Part shown: positions 17,722-25,752 of the stretch, piece by piece
Layout: each line of letters opens with the position of its first letter
Numbering within the stretch: the stretch's first letter is position 1
Assembly: GCA_903894145.1 (NCBI GenBank)
Contig: CAITPB010000132.1
Span: 1 to 33,563 of the forward strand
Source: Candidatus Firestoneibacteriota bacterium
GTDB taxonomy: Bacteria; Oederibacteriota; D2-FULL-39-29; CAIOVX01
Length of the DNA stretch: 33,563 bases
Reading direction: 5' to 3'
Translations under genes and position numbers: made by a program
The notes under the pieces: model-generated
The model's input: the letters and a program-made list of their open reading frames with translations, nothing else
Database searches by the model: none
Told to the model about the DNA's origin: nothing

Positions 17722-19584
17722 CTAAATAATATTCACATCAATCATTTTTGCTCTAAACTTTTTGTCGCGCGACAACTCCGCTTTCGCGGCCTTAATTAAT
17801 GCGCCTACTCCGGTTTGAGAACGGAGCAGAAACTGAGACCTGAATCCCGCGAAAGACTTCCCAAGTTCAAGAGGCCCAAGGATTTCAACACCGCTGCTAT
17901 TATGTTTCTCAAGACTTAAACCGAAAATATGCTGAAAGTTCTTGAGCTCTTCCTCAGTTTTTCCGCTCAGCGTTATGAAAGCCAGCCTGGAATAAGGCGG
18001 GTAAAGAAGTTCTTTTCTCTGAGCAAGTTCCATTCTCATGAATTCTTCGACTGAGCCGCCCTGAACCGCTCTGGCAACAGGATTCTTTCCGTCTCTTACC
18101 TGAAGAATCAATTTAGCCGAAACCGGAGCCGTATCGGCCGCCTTCGCAACGAACGAAAGCGCCTGTTCAACAGCGCGGAAATCATTTCTGTTCATTAAGT
18201 GTTCAATCCCTGAGATTACTGCAGCTCCGCCATCGATTCCTGCAAGATAAGCTATCGCAAGATGAGTGCCTACAGCAAGCCTTCCGCTTCCCAGCTTAAA
18301 TTCAGCTTTAGCGCCGGCCCTGTCGGACTTCCTTTTCAAAGCTTCAGTATCTATACGAGCAGTTCTGACTCCCGGCATCAATTCTGCCGCTTCAGCTTCA
18401 GCTCTCTCCACGCCATCCCCTATGCCGGACAATAGGATACCTTTGCATTTAGGGCACGATTCCGGAATCGGGCTCTTTATCCCGCAGTATCCGCACCGCA
18501 GGGTGCTATCCTCTTTGTGTTGAACGAGCGGTATGCCGCACTTGCCGCAGCGGATAACCGAACCGCACTCATCACAGAAGGTAGCCGTGGCAAAACCTTT
18601 ACGCGTGGTAATCAAGACCGCGTTTTTTCCTTTTTTCACGGCGTCTTCAAGCGGTTTTACGGCGAGCGGAGAGAGCATCCTAAACCTATTTTTGAAGGCT
18701 ACCACAGTTATTCTGCCGGGGCTGAAAAACTCGCTCTTTTCAGGAGGGAAACGGTGACGGGTGTCGACCGAGAGCAGGTAGGAACCCAGAATGACATCAA
18801 AACCTGAACGCTTTGCGCGTTCAACAAGCACATCCCTGGCCAGGAATCTCGGAGTTTCATCGCTTCTGTAACTATTTGCGTTCTCTTCCTCAAGAATAAC
18901 CGCGCGCAAATCTCTGACAGGCAAGAAGAGGCCCTGCCGAGAGGCTACAACACACAGCGGGCCTTCGCCCTGCATGGCGGTAAGCGCCAAAAACTGCTTG
19001 CCTTGAGGAAGCTTCGCGTTCGCTTCAACAGTCAAAACGCCGGCAGCCCTGATTTTCACGGCAAAATCTGATATCAAATCCGTTTCCGGAAGAATGATCA
19101 TTGTCTTGCCGCCGGCTGCAGCCGTTCTTTTTATTATGTCCAAATATTCGGCTTCTCTTTTTACTCGGGGAAGTTCTATGGATCTTACTGAATTTTTAAC
19201 TTTCACGGCGCTGCCGTCAGTAAAGCGCTCGGGCAGGTCCGGGAACGATCCTCGCGACGGAGGGAATACTTTTAACTTGTCGGGAAGCATTGTGTGAAGA
19301 CACATTCCCAGGGAAGAGGCATATTCCTCAGCCATCCAAAAAGCGAGCCCTGACAGATTCTTGTCAAGCACGGGCAGAGGGTCAAAAAGAGAGGAAACAT
19401 TCTTGAGATTTGCGACTGGAGACGAATCAGGGAAGCCGGTTACGAATGCTATGGCTTTTCTGTTGCCTAAAGGAACAATAACGCGCTGGAATAAGGAAAG
19501 GCGTCCTTTCAGTTCCTCCGGAATAATATAAGTGAAAGAAATATCTCCCGGCGCATTAATCGCCGCTTCGACAAATTCTGTCAT
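17722..19584 (-). CDS. priA: PriA-like primosomal protein N' with degenerate helicase motifs
   Basis: Zn-binding block CDECGSVIRCGKCGIPLVQHKEDSTLRCGYCGIKSPIPESCPKCKG; SYRSDETPRFLARDVLVERA; NDFRAVEQALSFVAKAA; YPPYSRLAFI: PriA architecture throughout. Confidence 0.85.
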   Translation of the reverse strand: MTEFVEAAINAPGDISFTYIIPEELKGRLSLFQRVIVPLGNRKAIAFVTGFPDSSPVANLKNVSSLFDPLPVLDKNLSGLAFWMAEEYASSLGMCLHTMLPDKLKVFPPSRGSFPDLPERFTDGSAVKVKNSVRSIELPRVKREAEYLDIIKRTAAAGGKTMIILPETDLISDFAVKIRAAGVLTVEANAKLPQGKQFLALTAMQGEGPLCVVASRQGLFLPVRDLRAVILEEENANSYRSDETPRFLARDVLVERAKRSGFDVILGSYLLSVDTRHRFPPEKSEFFSPGRITVVAFKNRFRMLSPLAVKPLEDAVKKGKNAVLITTRKGFATATFCDECGSVIRCGKCGIPLVQHKEDSTLRCGYCGIKSPIPESCPKCKGILLSGIGDGVERAEAEAAELMPGVRTARIDTEALKRKSDRAGAKAEFKLGSGRLAVGTHLAIAYLAGIDGGAAVISGIEHLMNRNDFRAVEQALSFVAKAADTAPVSAKLILQVRDGKNPVARAVQGGSVEEFMRMELAQRKELLYPPYSRLAFITLSGKTEEELKNFQHIFGLSLEKHNSSGVEILGPLELGKSFAGFRSQFLLRSQTGVGALIKAAKAELSRDKKFRAKMIDVNII

Positions 19585-20251
19585 ATTCCTTCCTCAGCAG
19601 TTTTACATCTTGCCAGACATCCACCTTAAGGTTAGGATTTCTAAGACAGGCGGAAGGGTGGTAGGTTGGAATTACCGGTATTCCGTTGTAATCTTGTATT
19701 GTACCGCGAAGTTTTGTTATCCCGATTTCCGTTTTCAATAAGTTATGAGTTGCAGGATTGCCCAGAGTGCAGATAATTTTTGGGGCTATTATCTCCAGCT
19801 GGGCTTTCAGATAAGGAATACACAGATTTTCTTCTTCAGGTTCCGGCGGCCGGTTATCAGGAGGACGGCACTTCAGCACGTTAAGAATAAAGACCTGCTC
19901 TCTTTTAAAACCAATGGCTTCTATTATCTTGTCCAGCAGTTTGCCGGCTTTCCCTACAAAAGGCCTGCCCTGCTCATCCTCGGTTCCTCCGGGAGCCTCG
20001 CCGACAAAAACAAGTTTTGCCTCGGGATCCCCCTCTCCGAAGACGAAATTCTTCCGTGAAGCGCCGAGAACGCACTTTCTGCAATCCTTAATACTCTCAT
20101 AGAGCGCCTTGAGGGTTTCAGCTTTCCCCGCAAACAGGGGCGTGTTCCCGCCTGCGGCCGCTCCCGATTTTTCTCTAAAACAAACATAGCCGTCATCCTC
20201 AACGGCTCTCTTAATCATTTTCTTTATCTGTTCCCTTGCGTTGTTGCTCAC
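19556..20251 (-). CDS. Type-4 (Fe-S) uracil-DNA glycosylase family protein
   Basis: VFVGEAPGGTEDEQGRPFVGKAGKLLDKII, NVLKCRPPDNRPPEPEE, TYHPSACLRNP; DCRKC cysteines. Confidence 0.92.
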   Translation of the reverse strand: MSNNAREQIKKMIKRAVEDDGYVCFREKSGAAAGGNTPLFAGKAETLKALYESIKDCRKCVLGASRKNFVFGEGDPEAKLVFVGEAPGGTEDEQGRPFVGKAGKLLDKIIEAIGFKREQVFILNVLKCRPPDNRPPEPEEENLCIPYLKAQLEIIAPKIICTLGNPATHNLLKTEIGITKLRGTIQDYNGIPVIPTYHPSACLRNPNLKVDVWQDVKLLRKEYDRICRSGD

Positions 20252-20271
20252 GTTAGTCCTTGGAAGGGAAC

Positions 20272-20484
20272 TTACTTCGCTTTTTTCTTGCCTTCTGTTT
20301 TAAGTTTTACTTTCCCTTCAAGCACCTCTTCGAGCCCGATGCTTGTGGCTTTGCGAAAAACAGATTTTGTGTCAAAATCAAAACTCCTGTCATTTAAAAC
20401 CCTCGCCCTTTTTGCGGCGACAACCGTCAGCATGTATTTGTTGTCAACCTTGTCTAGCATCTTTTCAAGCTTAAATGTGGACAT
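20272..20484 (-). CDS. rpoZ: RNA polymerase omega subunit
   Basis: 70 aa, MLDKVDNKYMLTVVAAKRARVLND; located directly after gmk. Confidence 0.83.
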   Translation of the reverse strand: MSTFKLEKMLDKVDNKYMLTVVAAKRARVLNDRSFDFDTKSVFRKATSIGLEEVLEGKVKLKTEGKKKAK

Positions 20485-21116
20485 TAATGTGCCTCCTTGG
20501 CATGCTTTATCTTTGAATTCTCTGCTTTTATTATCGCCTTTATACTGCAGACAGCGTCGTTAAGGCTGTCGTTTATCACAAGGTACTCATACGCCGGCAG
20601 TTCTCTTAGTTCTTTTTCTGCAGTTGAAAGCCGCAGATTCACAACGGGCCTGCTTTCCGTCCCTCTCATCTTTATCCTCTTGAGCATTTCCTTAAAAGAC
20701 GGAGGCAGAATAAATATAAGGCAGGCGTCTTTGAAATTCTTTTTCACCTGCCTGCCTCCTTTCACGTCTATCGTCAAGATCACGTTCTTCCCTTTTTTCA
20801 ACAGTGCTTTGGCGCGCAGTCCCGGAGTACCGTAGTAACTGTCGTGTACTTTTGCCCATTCCAGGAAGAAACCCTGTTTTATTCTTTCCCTAAAAACATT
20901 TTCTCCGATAAAATAGTAGTCAACTCCGTCCTTCTCTCCCTTTCTCGGGCGTCTTGTCGTGCAGGAAATAGAACGCACGCAAGTGCTATCGGACTTGATT
21001 AGTTCGGCGCATACGGTAGTCTTGCCGCCGGCGGTAGGAGAGGAAATCACCACAAGCCGTCCTCCCGACCTGCTCCATTTCTTCATAGCGCTGTTGAAAA
21101 CGGCGTTATTCAACAT
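20484..21116 (-). CDS. gmk: Guanylate kinase
   Basis: SISCTTRRPRKGEKDGVDYYFIG, FLEWAKVHDSYYGTP, P-loop variant SSPTAGGKTT; gmk-rpoZ-yicC neighbourhood. Confidence 0.9.
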   Translation of the reverse strand: MLNNAVFNSAMKKWSRSGGRLVVISSPTAGGKTTVCAELIKSDSTCVRSISCTTRRPRKGEKDGVDYYFIGENVFRERIKQGFFLEWAKVHDSYYGTPGLRAKALLKKGKNVILTIDVKGGRQVKKNFKDACLIFILPPSFKEMLKRIKMRGTESRPVVNLRLSTAEKELRELPAYEYLVINDSLNDAVCSIKAIIKAENSKIKHAKEAH

Positions 21117-21972
21117 TCTGGACCTGTTCCCTCACCTTCTCGAGTTCTTCCTTGAAGGCGACTACAATGTGGGATATTTCGTTCGTGTTGCACTTGCTGC
21201 CGATGGTGTTTATCTCCCTCATAAACTCTTGAAGGAGAAAATCAAACTTCCTCCCCGCGGGTTTATTTTCCCCGGCTATGCGTTTGAACTCCTCGATATG
21301 TCCTGAGAGCCTGGCTATCTCTTCGGAGATATCCGCCCTTTCAACCATCAAAGAAGCTTCCGCGCAAATCCTGTTTTGGTCCATCTTATCAACATTTTTA
21401 AATATCTCCTGCAGTTTTTCAGTTACCGCCTTTTTCTTTTCCGGCATTATCCTTGCATTGATTTTTATGATAGTATCGAGCATCTTGGAAAGAGAAGCTG
21501 TCCTGGCGCCGATATCTTTACCGACTTTCGCGCCTTCATTTTTTCTTGACGTTGTAAGGCCTTTAACCGCTGTCTCAAAAGCCTCTTTTAGAGCCGGAAA
21601 ACTCGTTTCTTTATGCTCTGTAGTCCTTATGATGTCGTTGAACTTGAGTATTTGATCAATGGAGATGCCGCCATTTAATTTCAGCGTCTTGCCAAGCCCG
21701 GAGAGAGCGCCGAGATATTTCTTTGCCAGCTTGCTGTTTACTATTATTTCTTTTTCTTCTTTGTTTTCCCACGCGAAGATATTTACCTCTATATGGCCAC
21801 GGTCAATTCTGGCGTGCAGCAACTCTCTGAGTTTGCTTTGGTATTCGTTCATGGAGCCTGGCATGCGGAAACTCACATCGAAGTACTTGTGGTTTACCGA
21901 ACTTATCTCCACTGAATAGCGGACGCCCTTGGCTTCTTTAACTCCCCGCCCAAACCCCGTCATGCTATTCAT
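21106..21972 (-). CDS. YicC family protein (putative endoribonuclease)
   Basis: MNSMTGFGRGVKEAKGVRYSVEISSVNHKYFDVSFRMP start and C-terminal GRKFDFLLQEFMREINTIGSKCNTNEISHIVVAFKEELEKVREQVQNVE. Confidence 0.93.
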   Translation of the reverse strand: MNSMTGFGRGVKEAKGVRYSVEISSVNHKYFDVSFRMPGSMNEYQSKLRELLHARIDRGHIEVNIFAWENKEEKEIIVNSKLAKKYLGALSGLGKTLKLNGGISIDQILKFNDIIRTTEHKETSFPALKEAFETAVKGLTTSRKNEGAKVGKDIGARTASLSKMLDTIIKINARIMPEKKKAVTEKLQEIFKNVDKMDQNRICAEASLMVERADISEEIARLSGHIEEFKRIAGENKPAGRKFDFLLQEFMREINTIGSKCNTNEISHIVVAFKEELEKVREQVQNVE

Positions 21973-22022
21973 ATTCGCTCCTCGCGATTTACATTACAAG
22001 CTTCGCATCTGGCTTTGCTCTT

Positions 22023-22068
22023 ACCTTATGAACCTTATAAACTTTATTAACCTTATAAACTTTTTATG
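22023..22068. repeat. 9-bp tandem array A (~5 units)
   Basis: ACCTTATGA|ACCTTATAA|ACTTTATTA|ACCTTATAA|ACTTTTTAT|G. Confidence 0.9.
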
Positions 22069-22070
22069 TG

Positions 22071-22676
22071 TTACTTTACTATCGCTAAAATCAACGCGAG
22101 TATCCCCACCGCTGTCCCGGCCACTCCCCAATAAGGCCAGCCGGCCGGATCCTCAGGCGTCAGCCTGCTGCTTTTGTTCAGTTCTTCCCTCATCTGCCGG
22201 TAAGACTTGCGGCAGTCGTTCAGACTCTCGGTGTTCATATCCACGCTCTTTTTTAGAGACGAAATGTTCTCCCGCAAACTGTTAAGATCGTCTGACCTTA
22301 TCTTTGAATCATTTTCAAGATAGTTCAGTTTCGTCTTCAGCGAATCAAGGTCATCAGCAAAGGAGCCTGACTGTTTAAGAACTTTCTCGAGACCTTCCTG
22401 CGCTTTTTTAAGATCAATCCCGAGCAGTTCAGCCGTCTTTCTTTCTGACGTGACGTCTTTCGCCACAACAGTTATCTTTTCGGATAACCACCTGATCGAA
22501 CCCCTTATAGTTAGCAACTCTCCGGCTATCTCCGCCTGCCTCGCGGAAAGTTCTTCAACCTTAAGTTCAAACCCTCCGGGTGCTCTCTCCGGTGTAGCCT
22601 GCGCCTGCGGCAGGTCAGCAGCTAGTACAGGGAACGCAAAAGCGGCAACAAGAAGAGCTGCAAGCTTTTTTACCAT
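22071..22676 (-). CDS. Uncharacterised exported coiled-coil protein with C-terminal TM segment
   Basis: Signal-like MVKKLAALLVAAFAFPVLAA; long charged helical region; WPYWGVAGTAVGILALILAIVK at the C-terminus. Start overlaps nuoN by 7 bp. Confidence 0.7.
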   Translation of the reverse strand: MVKKLAALLVAAFAFPVLAADLPQAQATPERAPGGFELKVEELSARQAEIAGELLTIRGSIRWLSEKITVVAKDVTSERKTAELLGIDLKKAQEGLEKVLKQSGSFADDLDSLKTKLNYLENDSKIRSDDLNSLRENISSLKKSVDMNTESLNDCRKSYRQMREELNKSSRLTPEDPAGWPYWGVAGTAVGILALILAIVK

Positions 22677-24130
22677 AGATTTAAGACTGATCCCGCAGCC
22701 GCTGAAATGAACGGATCGGGATAAATACAGGCTAACAGTACCAGAACTGCGGTAACACCCGCTATCACTGCAAGTCCTGTAGAGAGTTCGACTTTTCTTT
22801 CGTCTTTCTGTTCGCCAAAATAGACAAAATAGGCGATTCTAAAATAGTAGTAGAGAGCTATAACGCTGTTCATTATGCCGATAATCGCAAGCCACAGGAA
22901 TTTCTGCCCGGCCTGAATTATAGCGGAGAAGACATAGAACTTTCCTATAAAACCAGCTGTCGGAGGTATTCCGGCAAGCGAGACCAGAAAAACAACAAGT
23001 ACCAGCGCTAGGTACGGATTGCTCTTTGAAAAGCCGGAGTATGACTGCATATCATCGCTGCCGGTCTTGTTAAAGAAAGCTATTATCACTGCAAATATCC
23101 CGATATTCATAAGCATGTAAACAAAAGCGTAGAGCAGCACTGAGGTAATCCCCAGCGCCGGAGCCGTTCCCGAGCAAGCCGCGACCACACCCATTAAAAT
23201 ATATCCTGAATGCGCAATACCTGAGTAAGCAAGCAGCCTTTTTACATTGTTCTGCTGGAGCGCCATCAGGTTTCCGGCTGTCATCGTAAGCGCTGAGAGC
23301 ACGGCAAGCGCCATAACAAGGTCACCTTTTCCTGTTACTGCTGCCAGCGCAACCCGAAGAAGTACTGCGAAACCTGCAGCCTTCGAAGCCGTAGAAAGAA
23401 GGGCTGTAACCGGTGTAGGCGCGCCTTCATACGCCTCAGGAGCCCAGCTATGAAAAGGAACCATTGCGATTTTGTACCCAAATCCGACGAGCATCAGCAG
23501 AAAACCGCAGATAAATAGCGGTGAATAAGCGCCCGGCCCGCGGAGTATTTCAGTCATTGCCTTGAGATTGGTCGTACCTGTAGAAGTGATGACAAGAGAC
23601 ATCCCGTACACGAATATTCCTGCGGAGAAAGCGCCTATCAGGAAGTACTTAAGCGCTCCTTCCGCTGATTTCGGGTCATTCTTGATATACCCCGTAAGCA
23701 CGAAGAAAGCGATGCTGACAAACTCCACGCTCAGGAAGATCATCAGCAAGTCGCTGGAAGACACCATAAACATCATGCCGAGCGCCGCGAAAACTACAAG
23801 CGCCGAGAATTCCCCTATAACCTCGTCCTTTATTGGAGCGTAATATCTTGCCATCGTCAGCGCGAATACCGTGGAAAGTATTATTATGCCTTTAAAGAAT
23901 ACCCCGTAGGCATCTATTGAAACCATATTGCCGAGTATCAGCCCTTTTGCCGGAGCGTATACGAGCAGCACAAGCGACAGGAGCAGTCCCCAGACAGAGA
24001 GATTTATGATATACCTGCGCCTAAACCTTTCAGGGATGAAAAGGTCAAAGCCCAGTATCAGGATACCGAGACAGAGTACGAATATCTCAGGCACCAAATA
24101 TATGAAATCTTTCAGTAAAGCAGTATTCAT
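22670..24130 (-). CDS. nuoN: NADH-quinone oxidoreductase subunit N
   Basis: 486 aa multi-TM; VSIAFFVLTGYIKNDPKSAEGALKYFLIGAFSAGIFVYG; MVPFHSWAPEAYEGAPTPVTALLS; NVKRLLAYSGIAHSGYILMG. Confidence 0.93.
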   Translation of the reverse strand: MNTALLKDFIYLVPEIFVLCLGILILGFDLFIPERFRRRYIINLSVWGLLLSLVLLVYAPAKGLILGNMVSIDAYGVFFKGIIILSTVFALTMARYYAPIKDEVIGEFSALVVFAALGMMFMVSSSDLLMIFLSVEFVSIAFFVLTGYIKNDPKSAEGALKYFLIGAFSAGIFVYGMSLVITSTGTTNLKAMTEILRGPGAYSPLFICGFLLMLVGFGYKIAMVPFHSWAPEAYEGAPTPVTALLSTASKAAGFAVLLRVALAAVTGKGDLVMALAVLSALTMTAGNLMALQQNNVKRLLAYSGIAHSGYILMGVVAACSGTAPALGITSVLLYAFVYMLMNIGIFAVIIAFFNKTGSDDMQSYSGFSKSNPYLALVLVVFLVSLAGIPPTAGFIGKFYVFSAIIQAGQKFLWLAIIGIMNSVIALYYYFRIAYFVYFGEQKDERKVELSTGLAVIAGVTAVLVLLACIYPDPFISAAAGSVLNLW

Positions 24131-25608
24131 GGCTTGATAGTCCCCAGGGCTTTAAGCATTGAATCCACGCTCGCGGAAGACAGCTCCATAACTATTCTTG
24201 GCAGGAAACCAAGGACAACCATGATGATAATCAGCGGAACGACCGAGATAAGTTCACGGGTGTTGATCTCCGACAGGCCTTTCCATTTTTCATTGGCTGG
24301 CCCGAGAAATACCTTCTGTATCATAATAAGGAAATATGCAGCCGTCACCACGATGCCAATCGCGGAGAAACCTGTAATGATCTTCATCCAGGTGTTTTGA
24401 ACCTGGAAAGCGCCGAGGAAGCACATAAATTCAGACCAAAAACCCGAGAGACCAGGGAGCCCGAGGGACGCGAATACCGCAACTGTCATAATTCCGGTAT
24501 AAACCGGCATAATTGATCCGAGACCGCCGAAGCCCTCAATCTCCCTTGTGTGCGCCCTGTCGTAAATAACTCCTACCAGAAGGAAAAGCGCGCCGGTTAT
24601 TATTCCGTGATTAAACATCTGGAAGATGGCGCCGTTTAAACCGGCAGTTGTCATGGCCGCCATGCCCAGCAGGACATAACCCATGTGATTTATTGAAGAG
24701 TAGGCTATCATCTTTTTCAGGTCTTTCTGCGCCATGGCGCAGTAGGCGCCGTAAACAATGTTTATCATCGCCAGTACCGCGAGCGGCAGGGCAAAATAAA
24801 CGACGGCCTGGGGCAGAATGCTGTAGCTGACCCTGAGCATTCCGTAAGTTCCCATCTTGAGCAGCACGCCGGCGAGGATTACGCTGACGGCTGTCGGCGC
24901 TTCCACGTGAGCGTCAGGAAGCCAGGTATGGAACGGGAAGACCGGCACCTTGATCGCGAACCCGATGAAGAGCGCGACGTATATAACATTCTGAAATAAT
25001 TTCGTGAAGAGCGGAGCCTGTTTCGCCAGCTCAAGCATGTTGAAAGTATGGGGAGCGCTGGTAAAATAGAGAGCTATTATTCCCAGAAGCATTATGACGC
25101 TTCCGAACAGAGTATAAAGGAAAAACTTGATGGCCGCGTATTCCTTCCTCGGGCCGCCCCAGATACCTATCAGGAAGTACATCGGAACAAGGGTAATCTC
25201 CCAGAAGACATAGAACAGGAAAAAATCCAGAGCGAGAAAGACTCCTAGCATTCCTGTTTCAAGCAGCAAGAAGAAGAAGAAATACTCCTTTACCCTGGAA
25301 GTAACGTTATAAGAATAGATAACCGATATTAGAGAAAGAAGTGTTGTCAGGACCAGCATCGCGATACTTAAGCCGTCCACGCCCATAAAATATGTGACAT
25401 TAAGGGAAGGGATCCAGCAGCACTGTTCAATGAACTGCATTCCGCCGATACTTTTGTCATACCCCAGAAGAACCATAAGAGATATGATAAGCGCGACCGC
25501 GGCAGCCGCGGTTGCTATACCCCTCACGATATTGTCCTTACCCTTCGGGACGAATAAGAGCGCCAGCCCTCCGATGAGCGGGATGAATGTCACCAGTGTT
25601 AACAGCAT
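24127..25608 (-). CDS. nuoM: NADH-quinone oxidoreductase subunit M
   Basis: MYFLIGIWGGPRKEYAAIKFFLYTLFGSVIML; VFPFHTWLPDAHVEAPTAVSVILAGVLLKMGTYG; KKMIAYSSINHMGYVLLG. Confidence 0.94.
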   Translation of the reverse strand: MLLTLVTFIPLIGGLALLFVPKGKDNIVRGIATAAAAVALIISLMVLLGYDKSIGGMQFIEQCCWIPSLNVTYFMGVDGLSIAMLVLTTLLSLISVIYSYNVTSRVKEYFFFFLLLETGMLGVFLALDFFLFYVFWEITLVPMYFLIGIWGGPRKEYAAIKFFLYTLFGSVIMLLGIIALYFTSAPHTFNMLELAKQAPLFTKLFQNVIYVALFIGFAIKVPVFPFHTWLPDAHVEAPTAVSVILAGVLLKMGTYGMLRVSYSILPQAVVYFALPLAVLAMINIVYGAYCAMAQKDLKKMIAYSSINHMGYVLLGMAAMTTAGLNGAIFQMFNHGIITGALFLLVGVIYDRAHTREIEGFGGLGSIMPVYTGIMTVAVFASLGLPGLSGFWSEFMCFLGAFQVQNTWMKIITGFSAIGIVVTAAYFLIMIQKVFLGPANEKWKGLSEINTRELISVVPLIIIMVVLGFLPRIVMELSSASVDSMLKALGTIKP

Positions 25609-25650
25609 CCTTCCTCCTTTCGACTGAAACTATTCAAGAAACAATTTCTT

Positions 25651-25742
25651 CAGGATTACTCAGATTCCTTAAACCGATTGGGCAGATTAAGCCATGCTCT
25701 CTCTAATCCGCGTAATTGTCTTTCTAAATCGGCGCAATCAGG
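25651..25742. repeat. Imperfect inverted repeat (~40-nt arms) in the nuoL-nuoM spacer
   Basis: Left CAGGATTACTCAGATTCCTTAAACCGATTGGGCAGATTAAG; right CTCTAATCCGCGTAATTGTCTTTCTAAATCGGCGCAATCAGG. GATT/AATC blocks recur in register between arms. Confidence 0.65.
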
Positions 25743-25752
25743 AAATATTTTC

